Shown here: positions 57,401 through 64,000 of the stretch, in pieces | Position numbering within the stretch: position 1 is the first letter of the stretch | How the letters are laid out: each line of letters starts with the position of its first letter | DNA from: Strigamia acuminata | Lineage: Eukaryota; Arthropoda; Chilopoda; Geophilomorpha; Linotaeniidae | Length of the DNA: 64,000 nt | Assembly: GCA_949358305.1 (NCBI GenBank) | Contig: OX442320.1 | Coordinates: 8,138,259 to 8,202,258, forward strand | Direction of reading: 5' to 3' | Notes under the pieces: generated by a model | Told to the model about the DNA's origin: nothing | Seen by the model: the letters and a program-made list of their open reading frames with translations, nothing else | Databases searched by the model: none | Program-made: the position numbers and the translations under genes

Positions 57401-58158
57401 GACCTCGGGGGGACCAGCAAAGTGCAGTGTCGATGAGTCCGCAGCGGAAATTCGTGTCGGAAAGTGAACTGGTGCGCTCGGCGGGCGGCGAAGCTGTCCA
57501 TCAGGGCTATCCGAGGACGACGAACCCGCACACTTCGGATAACCTGAGAGAATTGGCCGCGCACATCGCTCGAGGACCCCCCGCGTGGCGGCTGCAGCAG
57601 AACGAAACGCATCACCCGCAATCTCAGTACTATGCAAATCAAGAGCAGCACGAACAGCCGAGGACGTCGATGGCTGGCACGAATTTCCGGTCCAATCCGA
57701 CCAGTCCCACGTCTGCATTTACGTCCAAGTCGCCCGCGCCCATCCAGACGGCGCCGTATTACACGATACGGAGGGGCAGCGGCGCGAGCGGGAGCGCCGG
57801 TGCCGGTGGTGGAGCCGCTGCCGTCGGCAGTGTTTCGCCGCAGATGAAGAGGAAGACTTTCGGCGTGCCGTTGCCCGCTCCGATCCCGCCGGATCCGATG
57901 AGTGCGCTGCGTGCGGCCAATCAGGGCGGCGTGCGGAGGCCCATGTCGTTCGTGAAGGCGTTAGAAATGTCGGATTCGTTAGAAATGGCGTCGAGGATGC
58001 AGCCGAGGTCGCCAACGGGCAACAGCGGGCCTGCGCCCAAGCCGGACTCGTCGCAGTTTCAGCACAAACCGCTCCAGCCGTCGGCCAGTGGCGGCAATAG
58101 TCCGCAGGATGGCGACAGACGGAGCGTTTATGACACGAATTATGAAATTTCCGTTTAG
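54441..58158 (+). CDS. ZDHHC8: DHHC palmitoyltransferase, ZDHHC5/8 type (long form)
   Basis: Eight exons: 54441..54532, 55022..55143, 55238..55395, 55463..55635, 55694..55796, 55865..55956, 56020..56155, 56764..58158; 756 aa. The four-helix core is complete: two N-terminal membrane segments, a cysteine-rich domain ([24 protein letters not shown]), the catalytic [22 protein letters not shown] (Cys about 130), two more membrane segments and the TTNEQV (TTxE) motif. [13 protein letters not shown] is typical of ZDHHC5/8. The long last exon is GC-rich and disordered, with many SPR/SP sites and a C-terminal YEISV that resembles a PDZ-binding end. The enzyme palmitoylates cysteines at the plasma membrane or Golgi. 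Acceptor of exon 3 is a NAGNAG (AAGCAG). An alternative short form is listed separately. Confidence 0.92.
56373..56525 (+). CDS. ZDHHC8: Alternative last exon of the palmitoyltransferase (short isoform tail)
   Basis: Lies in intron 7. TTTTCAG at 56372 is a good acceptor and phase 0 matches the end of exon 7, so the frame runs from …NAYNK into [12 protein letters not shown]…. The 50-residue tail is Ser/Thr/Glu-rich, with a 24-bp repeat (starts 56436, 56460, 56484, 56508) encoding TSYExSGE-type units, and ends at a TGA. A poly(A) signal follows 65 bp downstream. The short isoform would keep the catalytic core and lose the ~464-residue long tail. Open frame, acceptor phase, stop and AATAAA are seen; the isoform is inference. 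Confidence 0.6.
   Translation, partial: KASRDTSSEESSQLSDESTIGTSYEPTEETSYETSGETSYEASGETSSSR
56590..56595 (+). terminator. Poly(A) signal for the short isoform
   Basis: AATAAA after the short-tail stop and before the long last exon, preceded by AT-rich and followed by T-rich sequence. Confidence 0.5.
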
Positions 58159-59825
58159 TGCGTGCCGTGGTGGCGTGCCAGTGAGTTTTTGCCAAAAACT
58201 GTCGGTACTAATAGTGGTAATTAATTAACCAATGGTTGAGTGCAACGAAATTGTGTGGATTTGTGTGTAAATTGTAAATTTATTAATTTTTTTTTTGTTT
58301 TTTTTGTTTTCAGTGTATTTATATTTTAATGGTAATGATAATTAATATGTGCACTAAATTTGTTGAACTGCAGCTGATGAGACCGGAAGTGTTCAATCAA
58401 GTGGTTTCAGAGGATAGTTTGAATACCAGGCGATTTTGTTTATTTTTTTATCGTAAGGAAGGCTGCGCGTGTCGAGATCCGAGATCTGGTTTTTCACGAT
58501 TATCCATATATAAAAAAGACGAATATATGTCTATACATGAGAATTCTATTTTTATTATCAACTAAAGCAGTAATTATTGATTTAGCTCAAAATCCTAATC
58601 TCTTTCCTCGTTTATTTTTATTTTTATTTTTTTTAAAATTTTTTTTTGTGAATCGTTTGACTCAAAACTGGTAGATGATTAATTTGTTTTATATGTAGTG
58701 AATTTGTAATATAAAATTGTAATGATACGGAGGAAATTAAGAAGTGTGTACTTAAAAATGTGACTGCGTTTATAATTTAAGGAATTTTTGGGTTTTATCC
58801 AAAGGTAAATTAATGATACACTAAAAAAAGAAAAAGGTTCAGTAAACTTTTAATCTAATTTTATCCGTTGCGAATAAATATTAAATGTATAATTATGTTG
58901 CACAAAGTGATGCACTAATCGTATATTTATTTATTTAGAGATATTTGAAATTTTCGTTGAACTGTTCGTGTTTTTCTTCCTTTTTTTTTTTTTTTTTTTT
59001 TTAGAAGCTGTTTGAAATTTTTGAGTTTTAAAATCAATCGAAATGTGTCTTAACAAGCTTTAATGTTTTCTAATTTTATTTAAAGGGACAAGACGAATTC
59101 CGTAATTTGATTTTCAAGTTTTGACGTTTTGAATCCAAAATGGCGGCGTACATTTTTGAGCATCGTGCGTTGAAAATTTGATTTTTTTTTAAGATGGATG
59201 TTTGTCTTAAATAATTTTGTAGTGTTGGTGATGTCTAGTCCCTTTATGGTTTTGAAAAATTGAGAAATTTTTACACGAATTTTATGTGAATTTTCTTCTC
59301 TTTTCTTTTATTCCCGTTCTACTCTGTCTTTCCTATCCCTGTGTCAATTCTTCTTGAATGTAATCTCGTGGTTGCCAAACAGTTGAATAGTTATAAGTTA
59401 AGTTTTGTTTTAATGAAAATGTTTTCCATTTACATTTTTTACTGATTATAGAGAAGGAACGTGCACTACAGTTGGGGGAAAATGCGAGTGAGATTTTATG
59501 AGTCACAAATTTTTTAATGAAAAGAAAAATCTTTTTGCTTTTCAATCCTTCATCATGACTTAAACCGTACCTAAACATTGCTGTGTATGTTTCTGGAAAA
59601 TAAAAGACAAATGTGTGGTTGAAAAAATTTATTAATTTAAAAAAATTGTGAATTTTTGTCCGATTTTATATTTGAAAATAACGGACAGCGTTGTAGTTAA
59701 AACTTTAACATTTCACGCTAGATGGCGTGCTTGAATTCGTTGCTACAGCAGATGATGTCGTGTACTTACGTGTGTTGTGTTTATTTCAAATATTTCATCT
59801 TATTTCGAGCAAAACGCTGTTTAAA
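58159..59825. other. 3' UTR and intergenic, palmitoyltransferase to SIL1
   Basis: AT-rich with a poly(T) at 58980-59002. An AAAATGGCGGC motif sits at about 59138, and CTAGATGGCG (59718-59727) lies about 100 bp before the SIL1 start codon. No gene is supported. Confidence 0.55.
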
Positions 59826-61599
59826 ATGAATCTTAGTTTAAAATTTGTTCTAATTATTTTATCAGTTGCGATCGTCCCGCAAACTGTTCGCACTGACGAT
59901 GGTAATTTGTAGATATAAACCAAAAAATGACTATTTTATTTACACTTAACCGGTATTTACAATTATGATATAAATTTGCCGTAGACAATGAAGACAATGA
60001 TGTTGAAATTGCGGACGAAAATTCGACACCGATTTCCGATGAAGTATTCTACCCTACAAATGAATGGCAAGAAATTAAACCGGGTTTGTTAAATGGTTAA
60101 TTTCGATATTCCCGTGAATATTTACACTTTAATTTACAGACCAAGCCATACCAAAAGGTCTTCACGTGCGGATTAATTTGCAAACAGGGTTGAAGGAAGC
60201 GAAATTGATCGAAAACGCGAAGCACGAAGCGAACCCAGACTATTTAAAACGTCTGAAAGATATCACTAAAGAGGTGGTACAAATATTGCTGCGTTTAAAC
60301 GAGTTCAAGTAGGATTTATTTCTCGTTTTATTTACTAGAAAAAAAGAAAATTTAGAAATATTGACGAATTGAAGCGAGAACTTCACGAGATGGACATGAA
60401 CGTGCAAAGTGACAATGAAATAATGAAAGGTTTAGTTGCCAAATTGAAAGAAGAAACGACAAGTGATGTACAAAAGATAAATATTTATAAGGATCTGGAG
60501 TATTATGTACATCAGGTAAAATATTTGTATTTTATTTTTAATTTTTTTTAAAAAATTTAATATTTTTAATATTTAATTTAATTGTAGTTTGACAACGGAC
60601 AAGATTTCGTGAAAATGAAAGGGATTGAATTGGTCCTTCCTGATTTTAATTCCACGAATGACGATTTAAGAGGCATGGCCGCTTTTGTACTCGGCTCTGC
60701 CATGCAAAGGTTTGTTATTTTTCCATAAATTTTTTTCCATAAATTATATATTTATGTTTCTTTTAGTAATCCCCAAGTGCAAATAGCTGCCCTTGAAAGT
60801 GGACTTCTGCAAGTTCTTTTACGCGTAATCAAGTTTGATTCAGCGTACATTGCGAGAGGACATAGTTTATACGCATTATCGTGTCTTATCCGTAATTTCC
60901 CTTTAGCGCAGCAGGTAATTTTTGTAGAAAATAAAATTTATGACTAATTTACATAATTTTTTTTTATTAAATAGAAATTTTTGCAACATGGCGGCTTAGA
61001 CGCATTGACTAAATTTTTTGATACGAAATTAAATGAGCCAAAAGACTTGAAATTACAAGTCAAAGTCATCAGATTGATCGCCGATTTGATCGAAGAACAA
61101 GTAAGAATTACTATACAGTTTATTTTTTTAAAATATAATAATTTATTTCGATGTTAATTAGCTATCAACTGCTGAACACAGCACACAAACCGATATACAC
61201 GAAAAAGAAAAAAAAAGACAATACAATCGGTAAAGATTTGTTTAATTGAATTTGAATTTGAATTTGAATTAAAACTCGTTTCGATATTCCACTAGAGTCC
61301 AATTAACACTCAGTTTGGTTGAACAAGGCTGGTGTCATCACATTCCACGCCCGTTAATCGTGGCCGACCACGACGGCCGGGAAAAGGTGATGGAAGCCAT
61401 GATTTTACTTGCCAAGAATTGTCGGAGCGAATTTACTAAATCGCGCTCCGTCTTGAAAACAATGCATTTCGAATACAAACAATTGTCGGTCCACGAGATG
61501 CCCGACACCGCAGAATCTAGTGATAAATATTTCACGCGTCTAAGGGAAATGGTTGAGGATTTATTGCGAGAACTAAGTGACAATAGGGACGAATTGTAA
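59826..61599 (+). CDS. Sil1: SIL1, nucleotide exchange factor for ER Hsp70 (BiP)
   Basis: Nine exons: 59826..59901, 59985..60083, 60140..60308, 60356..60515, 60588..60709, 60767..60914, 60975..61100, 61162..61229, 61296..61599; 423 aa (human 461). The start ATG gives a signal peptide (NLSLKFVLIILSVAIV…), followed by an acidic segment. IPKGLHVRINLQTGLKEAKL is the SIL1 entry block. ARM-type repeats follow: LRGMAAFVLGSAMQSNPQVQIAALESGLLQVLL and SLYALSCLIRNFPLAQQKFLQHGGLDAL. The C-terminus is RDEL, an ER-retrieval type end. It acts in the ER lumen, releasing ADP from BiP. It is convergent with the SDR gene, 178 bp between stops. Confidence 0.92.
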
Positions 61600-61777
61600 A
61601 CGGGTAGATAAAAAATTCTGTAAAGTTAATTAAAAAATAATTTTTGCTAAAAATGTTGGCTCACTAAAAATGAGCAAATTTGTTTTAGTTTGGAGTCAAG
61701 GATTTGGTTTTTCAAATGTTGGTTCGTTACTTAATTAATCGTGGAATTTTCAGGCTCGAAATAATTGTGATTATAAT

Positions 61778-63785
61778 TTAGTCGTCTTCGGGATAGTCGT
61801 CTAAGCTGAGGTAAAAGTTTTTGGATTTCAAAACAGTCGCGATCTTATCGTACAATAAGTTGCAGAAATCGTCACCGTACGCGCGAACGTCGATATCGCG
61901 GTCGCTACAGTTGAAGAAGAACCTTGAAAACGCAACAGAAAAGGTAATTTTATTAAATATTTTGGCCGTGGGTTGAATTTTCTTACTTTCCGGTGTGTTT
62001 CTCAAGACCTTTGGTTAGAGCGCAGTACATAACAGTGTGCACGCTCTCTTCTGGCGAATTAAAGAAAAGTTGAGACATTCCTCTATAGATTTTTCCCATA
62101 GTTCCCGGCCAATTGCGAAGTAATTGTGTGTTTACAACTCCTGCAACAACAAAATGATTATTTTTCCATAATTTATTTGTGTTATATCTTGTAATATTTG
62201 ATTACCTGGATCCACTGCATACGCAGTAACGCCATCTTTATAGAAACGTTTGGCCATTTCGGTTGTCAGGAGCACCAAAGCCAATTTACTGGCACAATAA
62301 ACCTGAAAAAAAATGTAAAATTCGACATTTTTCCTTTTTATTGTTTTTAAAATAATTTCTTACTTTGTACATGCTGTAATTACGTTCTTCGGGAGCCAAA
62401 TCCAAGCAGCCCATGTCCAGTTTGGCAGATTTGTAAGCTTCGGACACTAAATTAATAATTCGTGCTCCGCCCGAAGTCGCTTTCATAATATCCAAAAGCA
62501 GATGTGTGAGGAGGAAGTGTCCAAACACATTAACTCCCATAGTCAAATCCAATCCGTCCATTGTGTGTCCCTTAGGACACAAAATAGCTGAAATGCGAAG
62601 ATTAAAGGTTATTTTTGGAAATAGTTCATTGAGACAAGTTTCTACAGTCTTTAAATAGACCTTAATATATTTTTTCCTCTCTTTTTTAATTAGACAGTTA
62701 TTTCAAGGAGTCCCAGTAGCAATAAGCACAGGAAACTCCCAAGACTTGTGCCAAATTACTGTTGGCTTTATTTGGTTTGAGTTTCATTAACAGAAACATT
62801 GTGACAGGGAAACCTAAGGCTAAGGTTGGGCCTTTAGCTTCACAGTTGTAGAAAAAAAGACTTGGGTTTTGTCCAAAGAATAGTACAATGTCGTTGTCAC
62901 TTCAAGTATCTTTGAAGGACATGTTTTTACTGCTGAGTTTGTGCAACGCAGTGACAGCACAATCGAGAGCGCCAAAAGTTGTGAATGGAAAAAGACCGAT
63001 TTTAGTTTTCGTGTATTCAAAACAATGGCGGCCATGACAGTGCCCGACGCCTACGTCGGACAACCTGCGCTTTAATGCAGTTATAAATACGATTTATAAA
63101 CTACGTAGGACGGTTATTTTTGTATTGTGTCATGTCGTTACCTGCATTATTGATGAGAATATCCAGACGAGTTTCCCGCTCGGTAAACTGGTGCACAAAT
63201 TCGACGATCGAATCCAAACTCGTCAAATCCAAGTACATGAATCTGACATTGACATTTCCCGTTCGACTGCGGACAGCAAAGGGTGCGGAGTCTCTCCTTG
63301 ACCGGTCCCTGCAAGCCAAGATGACTTTGGCTCCACGTTTGGCCAAATCCATAGCACATGCTTGACCGATTCCCGAGTTAGCACCTGAAATTAAATCGAA
63401 TTAAAAGAAGCAAATATTTTAACTTGTTATGGGCTTTATCTCCGCTGGATGCCACTGTTTGAGAAATTTGAAACAACCCAAAAATAAAAGTGGAATCTTG
63501 CCTAAATGGATAGCATCAATGCACCTGTCAGCCGCTGCTTCTATTAATACCTAAATCACCTTATTAAATATTTGATTAGCATATGGGTTCTTTGGTGTTG
63601 AAAATCTATATGGAATAAAGGTTTAATTAATTTTTTTTACCAGTTATTATGACAGTTTTTCCATCCATTCTGTCCTCATTCTTGAATTGCACTGTTCTTC
63701 TGTAATAAATTCGTATTGCCATTATTAGAATAAAAGTTGCAGTTAGTCCCATAAGGGACAGATGGAAATAATAATCAAGAAACAT
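61778..63785 (-). CDS. Short-chain dehydrogenase, retinol dehydrogenase 11-14-like
   Basis: Six exons on the minus strand: 63641..63785, 63142..63384, 62364..62587, 62206..62302, 61987..62140, 61778..61922; 335 aa. An N-terminal membrane anchor (about 8-27) with a basic RIYYRR edge precedes a classical SDR domain. It has TGANSGIG (48-55, NADP(H) site), NNA (127-129), N149, catalytic S178, and YCASK (Tyr206, Lys210), then PG. The extended tail ends with acidic residues. RDH11-14-like enzymes reduce retinal or lipid aldehydes at ER or mitochondrial membranes; the true substrate cannot be read from sequence. Intron 2 (62588-63141) is unusually long for this gene and holds no recognisable exon. 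Confidence 0.88.
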
Positions 63786-64000
63786 GTTTGTTTGGTGTTG
63801 ACTTTGTGGCTGATATTGGCCAAGTGATGAAGTTGAAGGTGCCTTCGCCTTTCAAACTGTTTTTGATTGCGCATGTGTGGAGGCACAAGCTTGAGAATGA
63901 GTTTTGGCGAAGAGCCTGGAATGAATGACTTCTAGACAAGTCAAAGAAATGAGTTTAGACAAATAAAGAAGTTTAATGATGTTTTTAATGCTGTAATTGA
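63786..64000. other. 5' flank of the SDR gene
   Basis: Presumed promoter or leader at the window edge. No motif claimed. Confidence 0.4.

Noticed and set aside
57719-58195. Minus-strand frame rich in Ala/Arg/Ser
   Set aside because: Shadow of the palmitoyltransferase last exon; composition typical of antisense to GC-rich disordered coding.
62820-63035. Minus-strand frame beginning ATGGCCGCC
   Set aside because: Sits in an SDR intron with no acceptor leading into the SDR frame; the ATGGC core is better read as a YY1/PHO-like motif.

Overview
This is a eukaryotic window of AT-rich DNA with compact spliced genes (introns mostly 40-100 bp, GT-AG, T-rich acceptors). The proteins are typical of a holometabolous insect. 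A beetle is my best guess from the overall look of the proteins and introns, but the sequence does not prove it. Gene models were assembled by hand from reading frames, splice sites and family knowledge. Every multi-exon model below closes in frame, which is good internal support.

Layout, left to right. (-) the 5' end of the autophagy kinase Atg1/ULK (1767-2431, gene runs off the left edge). (+) the A-kinase anchor protein AKAP1/spoonbill with KH and Tudor domains (5099-10121). (-) the mitochondrial deubiquitinase USP30 (11802-13683). (+) a WW plus CUE-like protein I cannot name (13943-17531), whose intron 8 holds a 1.1 kb transposon. (+) a glycolipid transfer protein (18452-19484). (-) the Microprocessor subunit Pasha/DGCR8 (20249-23151). 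(+) HGH1 (24005-25445). 25.4-29.6 kb has no recognisable gene, only two orphan exon-like pieces. (-) a PTB-domain protein (29600-32777), a 308-aa orphan ORF with a spliced 5' leader (33535-34461), and a second PTB-domain protein (38160-40705). (-) a HIRIP3/Chz1-type histone chaperone (44652-46544), head to head with (+) the NatB subunit NAA25/psidin (46746-51071). (-) a MEAK7-like TLDc protein (51652-53793), head to head with (+) a ZDHHC5/8-type palmitoyltransferase (54441-58158). (+) the BiP exchange factor SIL1 (59826-61599). (-) a retinol-dehydrogenase-like SDR (61778-63785).

These are mostly housekeeping genes, not an operon or a single pathway. Three neighbours at the left (Atg1, AKAP1, USP30) all act at the mitochondrial surface or in mitophagy. 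The most interesting items are a self-contained alternative last exon with its own poly(A) signal inside the palmitoyltransferase gene, and the intron-8 transposon with long TIRs, tandem palindromes, a long hairpin and a decayed PHD finger. Also of note is a small TIR element present twice, once with a perfect 12 x 20 bp internal minisatellite and once exactly at a stop codon. I found no CRISPR array, operon, tRNA or rRNA.
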